Positions 7,419 through 16,138 of a stretch of DNA of 64,000 nt are shown piece after piece. The translations under genes and the position numbers were made by a program. Each line of letters opens with the position of its first letter. Within the stretch, counting starts at the first letter, position 1. The DNA is from Pseudomonas syringae (GTDB lineage Bacteria > Pseudomonadota > Gammaproteobacteria > Pseudomonadales > Pseudomonadaceae), in assembly GCF_000737245.1 (NCBI RefSeq), contig NZ_JPQU01000109.1, positions 101,082 through 165,081 of the forward strand, read 5' to 3'. The notes under the pieces were generated by a model. It saw only the letters and a list, made by a program, of their open reading frames with translations, was not told the origin of the DNA and searched no databases.

Positions 7419-8510
7419 ATGTCCGGCAACACCTTCGGCAAACTGTTCACTGTCACCACTGCCGGCGAAAGCCATGGTCCGGCACTGGTCGCTATCGTTG
7501 ACGGCTGCCCGCCGGGCCTTGAGCTGTCGCTGCAAGATCTGCAAGTCGACCTGAATCGGCGCAAGCCCGGTACCAGCCGGCATACCACCCAGCGCCAGGA
7601 GCCCGATGAGGTGGAAATCCTTTCCGGGGTTTTCGAGGGTAAAACCACGGGTGCGTCGATCGGGCTCTTAATCCGCAACACCGATCAGAAGTCCAAGGAT
7701 TACTCGGCGATTCAGGATCTGTTTCGTCCGGCCCATGCCGATTACACCTATCACCACAAATACGGCATTCGCGATTATCGCGGCGGTGGCCGCAGCTCGG
7801 CCCGGGAAACAGCCATGCGCGTGGCCGCGGGCGCCATCGCCAAGAAGTATCTGGCGACTATGGGCATTGTTGTGCGCGGCTACATGAGTCAGTTGGGCCC
7901 GATTGAAATCCCGTTCAAGACCTGGGACTCGGTGGAGGAAAACGCGTTTTTCTGCCCCGATCCTGACAAGGTTCCGGAGCTGGAAGCCTACATGGATCAG
8001 CTGCGTCGCGACCAGGATTCGGTCGGCGCCAAGATCACTGTGGTTGCTGAAGGTGTGTTGCCTGGGCTGGGCGAGCCGATATTTGATCGCCTGGACGCTG
8101 ATCTGGCCCATGCGCTGATGAGCATCAACGCCGTCAAAGGTGTTGAGATCGGTGCTGGCTTTGCCAGTGTGGCCCAGCGCGGCACTGAGCATCGTGATGA
8201 GCTGACGCCGCAAGGTTTCCTGTCCAATAACGCGGGCGGCATTCTCGGTGGTATTTCGTCTGGTCAGCCGATTGTTGCGCACCTTGCACTGAAACCAACG
8301 TCCAGCATCACCACGCCAGGGCGCTCCATCGATGTTCATGGCAACCCGGCGGACGTCATCACCAAAGGTCGTCACGACCCTTGTGTAGGTATCCGCGCCA
8401 CGCCGATTGCTGAAGCGATGATGGCGATCGTGTTGCTGGATCACCTGCTGCGTCATCGTGGGCAGAACGCTGACGTTCAGGTCAGCACCCCGGTGTTGGG
8501 TCAGTTGTAG
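7419..8510 (+). CDS. aroC: Chorismate synthase
   Basis: AroC converts 5-enolpyruvylshikimate 3-phosphate to chorismate, the last shikimate-pathway step, using reduced FMN. The 363-residue product matches full family length and carries the signatures GESHGPALVAIVDGCPPG, RGGGRSSARETAMRVAAG and GRHDPCVGIRATPIAEAM. ATG 7419 gives the standard MSGNTFGKLF N-terminus. Two genes follow almost without gaps (3 bases, then a 4-base overlap), so it appears to head a three-gene unit. Confidence 0.97.
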   Translation: MSGNTFGKLFTVTTAGESHGPALVAIVDGCPPGLELSLQDLQVDLNRRKPGTSRHTTQRQEPDEVEILSGVFEGKTTGASIGLLIRNTDQKSKDYSAIQDLFRPAHADYTYHHKYGIRDYRGGGRSSARETAMRVAAGAIAKKYLATMGIVVRGYMSQLGPIEIPFKTWDSVEENAFFCPDPDKVPELEAYMDQLRRDQDSVGAKITVVAEGVLPGLGEPIFDRLDADLAHALMSINAVKGVEIGAGFASVAQRGTEHRDELTPQGFLSNNAGGILGGISSGQPIVAHLALKPTSSITTPGRSIDVHGNPADVITKGRHDPCVGIRATPIAEAMMAIVLLDHLLRHRGQNADVQVSTPVLGQL

Positions 8511-8513
8511 TGA

Positions 8514-9710
8514 GTGATGGCGGTGCCTGGGCTGCGGATTCCTGAGGTGACGCCGCCTGCTTGCGGGCAGCTGCCATATTGGCGGCTGTCCGGTTTTTAC
8601 GTCTTTTACTTCGCCTTGCTCGGCTCCACCGCTCCTTTTCTGCCGTTGTATTTCAGTCATTTGGGCTTTTCCAGTGCGCGGATTGGCGAACTGGTGGCGA
8701 TCCCCATGCTCATGCGTTGTATCGCGCCCAATCTCTGGGGCTGGCTCGGTGACTACACCGGGCGACGCCTGATCATCGTGCGTGCTGGGGCGATGTGCGC
8801 TCTGCTGGCGTTTTCCCTGATTCTGTTCAAGCAGAGCTATGCCTGGCTGGCAATGGTCATGGCCCTGCATGCGTTCTTCTGGCATGCCATATTGCCGCAA
8901 TTTGAAGTTATTACCCTGGCTCATCTGCAAGGCCAAACTTCTCGTTATAGCCAGATCCGCTTGTGGGGCTCGATTGGTTTCATCCTTTCGGTGGTGGTTC
9001 TGGGGCGGTTGTTCGAGTGGTTCAGTCTGGATCTTTTTCCTCTGGTATTGCTGATCATCATTCTGGGTATCGTCGTCAGCAGCTGGTGGGTGCCCAATGC
9101 CACGCCGTCGGTGTCGGCGGCACGCCCTGATTCCGGTGGTTTTCTCCGGCAACTGACCCGACCCGGTGTGTTGGCGTTCTATGCCTGTGTTGCGCTGATG
9201 ACGCTGAGCCATGGTCCGTATTACACGTTCCTGACCTTGCACCTTGAGCATCTCGGTTACAGCCGCGGGGTGATCGGCGTGCTCTGGGCGGTCGGCGTGG
9301 TCTCGGAGGTGCTGATGTTTATGGCCATGAGCCGGCTTCTGCAGCGTTTTTCGGTGCGTCAGGTGTTGATGGCCAGTTTTCTGCTGGCCTCGCTACGTTG
9401 GCTCTTGCTGGGAAGTTTCGCGGACGATCTGCTCGTCCTGCTGTTTGCCCAACTGCTGCATGCGGCAACTTTCGGCAGTTTCCATGCCTCTGCCATTCAC
9501 TTCGTGCAGCGCAGCTTCGGCGCGCAACAGCAGGGCCAGGGCCAGGCGTTGTACGCGGCATTGTCCGGTACAGGTGGTGCGCTCGGTGCGCTGTACGCCG
9601 GCTACAGCTGGAATACACTGGGCGCTGGCTGGACATTTACAATCGCAAGCCTTGCAGCGTTGGCTGCTGCCATCCTGGCGGGTACAAAAATGAAAGAGGA
9701 GCACTCATGA
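8514..9710 (+). CDS. MFS transporter, PPP (HcaT-like) family
   Basis: A protein of about 398 residues with roughly 12 hydrophobic segments, resembling the HcaT/LacY-related group of the major facilitator superfamily. Recognisable parts are FLPLYFSHLGFSSARIGEL near TM2, the loop GWLGDYTGRR, and SQIRLWGSIGF. The substrate is unknown; characterised relatives include a 3-phenylpropionate permease candidate. Start is GTG 8514 or ATG 8517, only 3 to 6 bases after aroC. Its stop overlaps the start of the next gene (ATGA), so the three genes are probably cotranscribed. Confidence 0.85.
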   Translation: MMAVPGLRIPEVTPPACGQLPYWRLSGFYVFYFALLGSTAPFLPLYFSHLGFSSARIGELVAIPMLMRCIAPNLWGWLGDYTGRRLIIVRAGAMCALLAFSLILFKQSYAWLAMVMALHAFFWHAILPQFEVITLAHLQGQTSRYSQIRLWGSIGFILSVVVLGRLFEWFSLDLFPLVLLIIILGIVVSSWWVPNATPSVSAARPDSGGFLRQLTRPGVLAFYACVALMTLSHGPYYTFLTLHLEHLGYSRGVIGVLWAVGVVSEVLMFMAMSRLLQRFSVRQVLMASFLLASLRWLLLGSFADDLLVLLFAQLLHAATFGSFHASAIHFVQRSFGAQQQGQGQALYAALSGTGGALGALYAGYSWNTLGAGWTFTIASLAALAAAILAGTKMKEEHS

Positions 9711-10243
9711 GCAGCCTGTTTGTGTATCACCAGTCAATCCCCGAGCAACCCTACAAGGTATTGACCCACCTGGAGGACATCGCTTCTACGTTGGCCGAGC
9801 AGGGCGTGGGCTTCGAGCGTCTGCGGGCCGCTAGCCCCGTCAACGCCGACGCGAGCGAGGAAGAGCTACTCGACAGTTATCGCGTGCAAATCGATGCGCT
9901 CATGACCGAGCGCGGGTATGCGGTCGTCGATGTCGTACGTGCCAATGCTACTGACCCGGCGTTGCGTGAGAGCGCCCTTGCCGAGCACCATTGTTCTGAA
10001 GACGAAGTGCGGTTTTTCATTGCGGGCCGTGGGCTTTTTACACTGCATATCGACGAGTATGTTTATACGGTGCTGTGCGAAAAGAATGACGTGATTTCAG
10101 TACCCGCCGGTACTCGACGCTGGTTCGATATCGGCGAGAATCCACGTGTTGCAGCCCTGCGTTTTTTCAGGAATGCCCCAGGCGAGGTCATTTCTACCGG
10201 CGATACCCTTGCCGCCCGGTTCGCCCAGCTCGATGATTTGTAG
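9707..10243 (+). CDS. Acireductone dioxygenase-like cupin with lost metal ligands
   Basis: The 178-residue protein aligns over its whole length with MtnD-type acireductone dioxygenases (VLTHLEDIASTLAEQGV, EDEVRFFIAGRGLFTLHID, VLCEKNDVISVPAGT, WFDIGENP). The metal site is altered. The usual EHxHxxxE reads E-H-H-C-S-E-D-E, so the second His is Cys96, and the distal His before WFD is Arg138; only His94 and Glu100 remain. No other methionine-salvage gene is nearby. It overlaps the MFS gene by 4 bases. It may be a pseudoenzyme or have a new activity, rather than the salvage enzyme. Confidence 0.8.
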   Translation: MSSLFVYHQSIPEQPYKVLTHLEDIASTLAEQGVGFERLRAASPVNADASEEELLDSYRVQIDALMTERGYAVVDVVRANATDPALRESALAEHHCSEDEVRFFIAGRGLFTLHIDEYVYTVLCEKNDVISVPAGTRRWFDIGENPRVAALRFFRNAPGEVISTGDTLAARFAQLDDL

Positions 10244-10486
10244 GGGCGTGAGCATGCTCCAGGCGTCGGGCACTCTGCTCGTTTGTCGGTATTAACTAAA
10301 TCCTGAGTGGGCCGTGTCCTCTGGAGAAGTAGGACGTTGCCTCATTGGATGTAAGGAATCACTGTTTGTTTCTTGCCTTGTTTTTAAACACTTTTATTCG
10401 TGTAGTTTCCTGAGCTTCCCATTTACGGCGCCGTCCTGAACACGATCTATAAACAGGCGCCGGGTTTGGACACAGGAGCAGACCCT

Positions 10487-11209
10487 ATGGCAAGTACGGA
10501 AACCCTTAACCCCACCTCCGACTCCCTCGTGCAGCAAATGGTCAGCAGCATCGATGAGCTGGACAATGATCAAGCCATCGAAAATGCCCTTGGCTGGCTG
10601 TGCCGCGAATGCAGCTGCGAACGTGCGATGTTCTATCAGTTCAGAGGATCGATGTTGCTCACCCTGGTGACATTCAATGTCGAGAACAGCTGGGGCTCCG
10701 GCTACCGGCGGCTGCGTTTGTTCAGCCAGGACCCCGTCATCAAGTTTTACCGCGGGCAGCTTGGCTTCCTCGAGTGGAGCAAGGCGTTCGAGCTGCATCC
10801 GGCACCCGACAGCTATCGCCAGGTAGTGGACAATCATCAGCTCATGCCAGGCTGTTCTTACGGCTACACGAGCCAGGGCCGCAGCTTTCAGGGCGTGACG
10901 TCGATTTGTTCACTCAATGGATTACGCAGACCTCTTACCCATGGCGACCAATACTTATTGTCGAGCCTTGTGCCTGTATTGCATCTGGTCGGGCGTGGCA
11001 CAAGCTTGCGATCCAAGGGCCTGAGCGATAAGGAACTGGAGATACTGGAGTGGGCACGGGACGGCAAAACCGCCTGGGAAATTGCCTCAATCCGCCAGAT
11101 ATCGGAGGCAACGGTCAAATACCACCTCAAGAGCATCTACAACAAGCTCGGTGTGTCCAATCGCGCGCAGGCCGTGGGTGAGGCGTTGTGTCTGGGTATT
11201 ATCAAATGA
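10487..11209 (+). CDS. LuxR-family regulator with autoinducer-binding domain (LuxR solo)
   Basis: The 240-residue protein has an autoinducer-binding domain (about 15-165) and a C-terminal LuxR helix-turn-helix (about 178-235: LSDKELEILEWARDGKTAWEIA, SEATVKYHLKSIYNKLGVSNR). Residues conserved in acyl-homoserine-lactone receptors are present at family spacing: Trp69, Tyr73, Asp82-Pro83, Trp97 and a Gly at 126. The tyrosine four residues before the first Trp is Val65. ATG 10487 follows CAGGAG. No luxI is found in the window, so it is a solo receptor. It probably controls the flavoprotein gene downstream. Confidence 0.9.
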   Translation: MASTETLNPTSDSLVQQMVSSIDELDNDQAIENALGWLCRECSCERAMFYQFRGSMLLTLVTFNVENSWGSGYRRLRLFSQDPVIKFYRGQLGFLEWSKAFELHPAPDSYRQVVDNHQLMPGCSYGYTSQGRSFQGVTSICSLNGLRRPLTHGDQYLLSSLVPVLHLVGRGTSLRSKGLSDKELEILEWARDGKTAWEIASIRQISEATVKYHLKSIYNKLGVSNRAQAVGEALCLGIIK

Positions 11210-11263
11210 ACGGGTGGCGTTATTTGGGCCGTTGGACTGACTATTAGATTGGACTATCTTTTC

Positions 11264-11346
11264 GGCCGGAGTGCGATTGCCCGCGATAGTGAGGGTTCAG
11301 TTAAAAATATGCCTGATCCAAAGCTATCGCGGGCAAGCGCGCTCCT
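11264..11346. repeat. Degenerate REP-type inverted repeat
   Basis: The right arm CTATCGCGGGCAAGCGCGCTCCT is intact and the left arm GTGCGATTGCCCGCGATAG is diverged. Same family as 5273-5362. It lies just after the LuxR gene and may end its transcript. Confidence 0.75.
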
Positions 11347-11600
11347 GTCGAGCATTTATTTGGCCTCTACATGCAGCGTTACTGAGCATGGGAAACCGCT
11401 TGAGTTATGTAGCCAGAAGGTCGTCAACTTGCTGGCGCTGGAGTTTGGTGCGGTTTTTTCGGGCTGATTGATATATAAAAACTACATTAAAAACTTATTT
11501 TGGACTGAAAAACGTTCGATTACCGGCGTCAATAATATTTCTCCAGTAAAGTCATGTGGTTACGTGTCCGGTGGGTATGTGTCGACGTAATATCAATAAA

Positions 11601-11629
11601 TTGACACGTCGAGCATTGTTTGAAATTAT
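11601..11629 (+). promoter_or_regulatory. Candidate sigma70 promoter for the flavoprotein gene
   Basis: TTGACA at 11601-11606 is a consensus -35. Seventeen bases later AATTAT (11624-11629) is a weak -10. If used, the leader would be about 420 bases and would contain the ops-like element. Confidence 0.35.
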
Positions 11630-11817
11630 CTCTTCGGCCTCCCCGCAGATGTTTCTCTCGCACGTGCAAGGTTTTTGCTGAAAGGCCCGTTTCCAAGGCC
11701 TCTGGTCCCACGTCATGGCCGTGTGAGACGAACTTCAGCCTTGCACGCTCCAGTCGGGATACGGCGTTTTAGTTAATGATGGGTTAAAAGCCAGATGAGA
11801 CCGTCTTAAAGCGAACA

Positions 11818-11829
11818 GGCGGTAGCATT
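11818..11829 (+). promoter_or_regulatory. ops-like RfaH recruitment element
   Basis: GGCGGTAGCATT, followed by GCC, matches the ops core GGCGGTAGC-T and agrees at 13 of 15 positions with one of the two ops copies before the EPS operon (59677). It is on the coding strand, about 190 bases after the candidate promoter and 230 before the flavoprotein start. Confidence 0.5.
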
Positions 11830-12058
11830 GCCTTTTATTTAGCGCCATACGTGCACGCCGTTTTTTATAAAACATCCCCCCTTATTTGCTCGTTAGTTGC
11901 CTGGCCTGTTCCTGGTCTGAGGCCGGTCTGAGCCTGTTTTATTGTTTGAGCTGAGCAGGAATCAACTTGCGTACTGAAAGGTATCCGGTTCCGTACATTA
12001 AGTTACGCAGCGCGGCAGAGTGCCTATCAACACCAGAATCATTAAAGGAGATCTGATT

Positions 12059-13495
12059 ATGTTCGGAGACAATCTGGAAACCACTTGTGGGTGCGTTGTG
12101 GCCGGGGCAGGGCCTGCAGGTATGGGCTTGCTGTTCAACGCATTGAAGAGCGGCACGCTGCCTGACCTGGCGCGCGATGGGTTGATCATCGTCGATGCCA
12201 GCGCGAGCCCTGGCGTCGGTTGTCTGGGGGATTATCGGATAACCGCCAATTCGGTGGGGGACGTGTTTCTCGATTGCTTGCGAGATCCGGCACTGCGTGA
12301 CGTTTTTCAGCCGCTGGAGCGCTCGCCAGCCTACTGGCGTATTCGCCGTCAGGCGCAAAGCGCGCCGCAGTTGTCTGACGTAGGCGAGCTACTGGCTGAG
12401 GCGTCCAGGCTGGTCCTTGAGTTCATCATTCAGCGTTACGGCGTCCAGCTGTGGCATAGCACCACGGTGACTGAGGTGGTCAAGGATGGGGATGAATATT
12501 GCGTCTGGGTGGAACACGAAGGGCGGACCCGGCGCATTCGTACTCGTGCGGTTGTGCTTAACCTGGGCGGGCAACAGGATCCCAGGCACTTGCATGAAGG
12601 GCTTGCCGAACATGGCTTGATGGTACCTGCGTCGGCGACTATTAGGTCCGCAGATCAATTGCTGCGCATGAACGCCGTACAGTTGCGTGAAACCTTCGCG
12701 CCGGCGCTTGCTTCCTCAGGACGGATCACTGTCGTTGGTGGTTCCCACAGCGCGTTCTCGGTACTGGAAAACCTTGCCGACGCCCTGGAGTTCGCCGGGC
12801 TGCAGGAGGTGACGTTGTTGCATCGCTCCGCTATCCGGCTGTTTTATGAAAGCGCCGCCCATGCCCATGCCGCTGGCTATGTTTTCGACCCCGTGAAGGA
12901 TGTTTGCCCAGTGTCCGGCCGAATCAACCGTTCGGGGGGGCTACGTTACCGAGCTTTGGAAGTCGGGCGAGAAGTGTTGTCCTGTGGCTGGGTCGGAAAA
13001 ACCGGGGTTAGGGCTCGCACATTTCGGATCCAGGGTGGATCGCAGCAGGATTATGAGCTGGCGGCCCAAGCGTTGCTCGAATCCAGCGTGGTGGTGCAGT
13101 GCACCGGTTATCAACCACGCTTGCCGATACTGAGCTTTCGGGATGGCAGCCCGATTGTGCTGCGTGAGGCCAAGGGTGGCCTGGACTCCGACGCTTCTGG
13201 TTGTCCGCTCGATAACGCTGGCCAGCGTTTGCATGGTCTGCACTTGTTTGGCATTGGCGCAGGGCTGGCTGCAGATACCAGCCTGGGCAGCGAGCCTTCA
13301 TTTGATGGACGTATTTACGGGGTCTGGCAATTTCACAATGACGCCAGTCGAACGGTGATCGATGCGGTGGTGTTGCGTCTGCAACAACCAGTTCCGGAGA
13401 TCGCTGTGCCCAGCCGCAGCCTGGTGCAAAGGCTGGAGCAAGGTATGCCGTATCTGTTTCCCGGTCTGGCGGGTGCTGCGGGTGCTGAAGGTTGA
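12059..13495 (+). CDS. FAD-dependent oxidoreductase / monooxygenase-like flavoprotein
   Basis: The 478-residue protein has an N-terminal FAD-binding Rossmann motif (VVAGAGPAGMG, residues 14-23), a second nucleotide-binding glycine motif (ITVVGGSHSA, about 223-232) suited to NAD(P)H, an ATG-like CTGYQPRLP, and a C-terminal GIGAGL segment. This is the layout of class B flavin monooxygenases and N-hydroxylases, but I do not recognise the exact family. ATG 12059 follows AAAGGAG. It is a single-gene unit after a long leader, beside the LuxR solo, which suggests population-controlled or secondary metabolism. Confidence 0.75.
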   Translation: MFGDNLETTCGCVVAGAGPAGMGLLFNALKSGTLPDLARDGLIIVDASASPGVGCLGDYRITANSVGDVFLDCLRDPALRDVFQPLERSPAYWRIRRQAQSAPQLSDVGELLAEASRLVLEFIIQRYGVQLWHSTTVTEVVKDGDEYCVWVEHEGRTRRIRTRAVVLNLGGQQDPRHLHEGLAEHGLMVPASATIRSADQLLRMNAVQLRETFAPALASSGRITVVGGSHSAFSVLENLADALEFAGLQEVTLLHRSAIRLFYESAAHAHAAGYVFDPVKDVCPVSGRINRSGGLRYRALEVGREVLSCGWVGKTGVRARTFRIQGGSQQDYELAAQALLESSVVVQCTGYQPRLPILSFRDGSPIVLREAKGGLDSDASGCPLDNAGQRLHGLHLFGIGAGLAADTSLGSEPSFDGRIYGVWQFHNDASRTVIDAVVLRLQQPVPEIAVPSRSLVQRLEQGMPYLFPGLAGAAGAEG

Positions 13496-13512
13496 TCAGT
13501 ATCACGTCGGTC

Positions 13513-13605
13513 ATGGAGACGGAGTCGGAGGTTATGACCGCGGCGAAAGCGGTATGCCTGACACACCGCCTTCGCGACCGTCGTAACCTCCGGTTGCTCC
13601 TACAG
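13513..13605. repeat. Inverted repeat (GGAGGTTA...TAACCTCC)
   Basis: Arms CGGAGGTTATGACCGCGGCG and CGCGACCGTCGTAACCTCCG, ending in GCTCCTACAG. It lies between the convergent flavoprotein and TonB-receptor genes, where it could act as a bidirectional transcript end. Confidence 0.65.
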
Positions 13606-13636
13606 GTCCTGCGTTTTCAGAGACATCCGTGGCCAC

Positions 13637-16054
13637 TTACCACTTGTAGCTGATGGAGCTGACTACGCTGCGTTCGTCTCCGTAGCGGCAAGAGTTGGCG
13701 CAGTAGATATAGCGTTCGTTAGTCAGGTTTTGTGCCCTGACAGCGACTTGCCAGTTCGCGTCCAGCTCGTAGGTCGCCCGTGCATCGAACAGCGTATAGG
13801 CTGGCATTTTTCGGTCACTGACGCTGGGCACCGTGTGCGTGGTGCCGTTATAGCGTGCGCCAGAGCCAATGGTCAGCTTGGGTAGACCCAGCAACGCCAT
13901 TCGGTAATCCAGCCATATCGAGGCGCTGTGATAAGGCGTCCCTTCAATACGCGAGCCTTCGAGGACCTGATCGTTGTCGGCGACGATGTGGGCATCGGTG
14001 TAGGCGTAAGCTGCGTTGAGGGCCAGCATCGGAGTCAGCTGTGCTTTGGCTTCCAGCTCAAAGCCTTTGCTGCGCTCCTTACCAGTCTGTTCATCGAAGT
14101 CCGAGCCTGCGATGGAAGTGATGACGTTTTTCTGAGTGAGCTGGTAGACCGCTGCGCTAAGCATCAATTCCTGACCTTCGGGCTGGTAACGAATGCCCAG
14201 TTCATATTGCTCGCCTTCGGTGGGCAAGAATGCCTTGCCGTTAATGTCTGTACCCGCCGAAGGCAGAAACGACTGGCTGTAGCTGATGTAAGGAGCCAGG
14301 CCGTTGGCCGCCAGGTAAACAAAACCGATGCGTGTGGTGGTTTTGTTATCGCTGACTTTTGCGCGGCTTTGGTTGCTGTAAGTCAGCGTGTTGTTTTTGG
14401 CCCAGTCCTGGCGCACGCCGAACAGCGCGACCCAGTGATCGTCCAACTTGGCTTGCTCCTGTAGATAAAGCCCCAACTGTTCGCTGTGCAGATCCGAGCC
14501 GCGGTCGACGGCCTTATTGACCTGCGGCAGGTTGCCGTAGACAGGGTTTGCCAGATCCAGAGCCGGCGCACTCCCACTGAACCGGTGGCTGTCGTAAGTC
14601 TTGCGGTACAGATCGACCCCGCCCAGCAACGTGTGCTGCCAGCGGTCGCTATCGATATTCCATTGCACACTGGTGTCGCTGGTCCAGCCGGTCGAGAGGT
14701 CTTCGCGAGAGTTGTAAGTACGCGACAGACTGGACAGATTTGGCCCGCTGATACGGCTGCTGTTCAGCGCGATGTAGTCATAGTCAGCCCGGGATTCGTA
14801 GTAGCGCAGGGCATGGCGTAGCTGCATTCCGTCATTGATACGGCGCTCCAGCAGATAGCCAAAGGTTTGCAGCGTGCCGTCGTAGTCATCGTAGTCCGGT
14901 TCGCCAGCGAAGAGTCCGTAAGGGATTTTATAGCCAGGGGTCGCACTGAACGTCGTCAGGTTGTACTGCATCGGCGGGGTGAGGGTGGTTCGGGTTCGTT
15001 GATGGGTTGCGAGCAGCGTCAGACGGGTATCGTCGTCCATTTGCCAGGTCAGGGCAGGGGCGATGAATTGCTTGTCGTCGTCGATTTCATCGAATTGAGT
15101 GCCGCTGTCGCGTACCAGCCCTGTCAGGCGATAGCTGAAGCGTCCTTCGTCATCGAGCCGACCGCTGTGATCAGTGGAAATTTGCTTGCGGTTGTTATTG
15201 CCGTACTCCACGTTGATTTTGTGCAAAGGCTCAACGGTCGGCCGTTTGCTGGTGGTATTGATCATGCCGCCAGGCGCGAGCTGGCCGTAAAGCACCGAGG
15301 CCGCACCCTTGAGAACTTCCACGCGTTCAAGCCCGTAAGGTTCCTGGCCGCCCTCGAATTGCGTGCTCTGCATCTTCATGCCGTCGCGCAGCACGCTGCC
15401 CGTGCGCGGGCCTATGTCGAAACCCCGCAGCCGGTAATCGTCGGCCACTCTGCTGTATCCGTTGGGTTGACTGACCAGCCCGGCGGTGTAGTTCAGCACA
15501 TCGGCGAGGCTGTCACTGGGCCGGGAGGTCAGCTCTTCCCGGGTGATGACCGATATCGACTGAGGGATCTCCCGAAGCGGCGTATCGGTTTTGCTCATGG
15601 TGGCGCTGCTGCTGGCGACTTTACTATTGGCTGGTCCCCAGGCGTCCTGACCGTGGCGCTGCCCACTGACATTGATGTCTGACAGTTCCAGCGCTCCGCC
15701 AGCGGTGATGGGCTCGATGCTCAACGTGCCGCTGGTCGTGGTGCTGAGACGTAGCGGCAAACCTTGCAGTACGTGGCTGAGCGCCTGTTCAGTACTGAAT
15801 TGCCCATTGAGTGCCTGTGCGCTCAAGTCGCGGGTGAGCTGAGCGTTGAAAGCAATGCCCCGCCCGCTTTGCCGGGCAATGGCTGTCAGCGTTACGTCCA
15901 GAGGACCGGCCGGCAGCGAGAAGTCGATCAGTTGCTGGGCTGCCTGGTTTTGTGCCGCTTGGGCAACGCTCTGCCATCCGGATAACGTCAGGGGCAGAAT
16001 AAGCGGCAGGATAAAAGCGTGGGGCGTCAAAGCGAAGCGTAGTGGGCGGTGCAT
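13637..16054 (-). CDS. TonB-dependent siderophore receptor with signalling (STN) domain
   Basis: An 805-residue outer-membrane receptor. It has a signal peptide (residues 1-33), a secretin/TonB N-terminal signalling domain (about 42-115: IDFSLPAGPLDVTLTAIARQSG), a plug with the TonB-box region and IPQSISVITREEL, VEVLKGAASVLYGQLAPGGMIN, and a beta-barrel ending in the C-terminal aromatic SYKW. It resembles ferrichrome or other hydroxamate siderophore receptors (FhuA/FiuA type). The STN domain and the adjacent fecR and fecI genes show that it signals substrate occupancy. The substrate is not determinable here. Confidence 0.93.
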   Translation of the reverse strand: MHRPLRFALTPHAFILPLILPLTLSGWQSVAQAAQNQAAQQLIDFSLPAGPLDVTLTAIARQSGRGIAFNAQLTRDLSAQALNGQFSTEQALSHVLQGLPLRLSTTTSGTLSIEPITAGGALELSDINVSGQRHGQDAWGPANSKVASSSATMSKTDTPLREIPQSISVITREELTSRPSDSLADVLNYTAGLVSQPNGYSRVADDYRLRGFDIGPRTGSVLRDGMKMQSTQFEGGQEPYGLERVEVLKGAASVLYGQLAPGGMINTTSKRPTVEPLHKINVEYGNNNRKQISTDHSGRLDDEGRFSYRLTGLVRDSGTQFDEIDDDKQFIAPALTWQMDDDTRLTLLATHQRTRTTLTPPMQYNLTTFSATPGYKIPYGLFAGEPDYDDYDGTLQTFGYLLERRINDGMQLRHALRYYESRADYDYIALNSSRISGPNLSSLSRTYNSREDLSTGWTSDTSVQWNIDSDRWQHTLLGGVDLYRKTYDSHRFSGSAPALDLANPVYGNLPQVNKAVDRGSDLHSEQLGLYLQEQAKLDDHWVALFGVRQDWAKNNTLTYSNQSRAKVSDNKTTTRIGFVYLAANGLAPYISYSQSFLPSAGTDINGKAFLPTEGEQYELGIRYQPEGQELMLSAAVYQLTQKNVITSIAGSDFDEQTGKERSKGFELEAKAQLTPMLALNAAYAYTDAHIVADNDQVLEGSRIEGTPYHSASIWLDYRMALLGLPKLTIGSGARYNGTTHTVPSVSDRKMPAYTLFDARATYELDANWQVAVRAQNLTNERYIYCANSCRYGDERSVVSSISYKW

Positions 16055-16138
16055 GACAGCAATTTCCCCTGTGGGATAGTCGATGTCAGCTATGTGACGC
16101 GAGTGGGGTGGATATTAAGGGCTGAGCGCATTATTTTT

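Larger units (their letters stand above)
11347..12058 (+). other. Long AT-rich leader before the flavoprotein gene
   Basis: About 700 bases with no convincing ORF, clearly more AT-rich than the neighbours. It contains a possible promoter (11601-11629), an ops-like element (11818-11829) and a 9-base inverted repeat pair CGTGCAAGG / CCTTGCACG (near 11663 and 11740). The position suggests a regulated untranslated leader for the gene at 12059. Confidence 0.5.

Noticed and set aside
7668..9251. 527-residue open frame on the minus strand
   Set aside because: It is antisense to aroC and the MFS gene, both clearly coding. Its Gln/His/Arg-rich composition is typical of a shadow frame in GC-rich DNA.
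10316..10335. GTCCT-N10-AGGAC as a lux box
   Set aside because: Five-base arms with N10 spacing do not match the usual CT-N12-AG lux-type boxes; likely chance.
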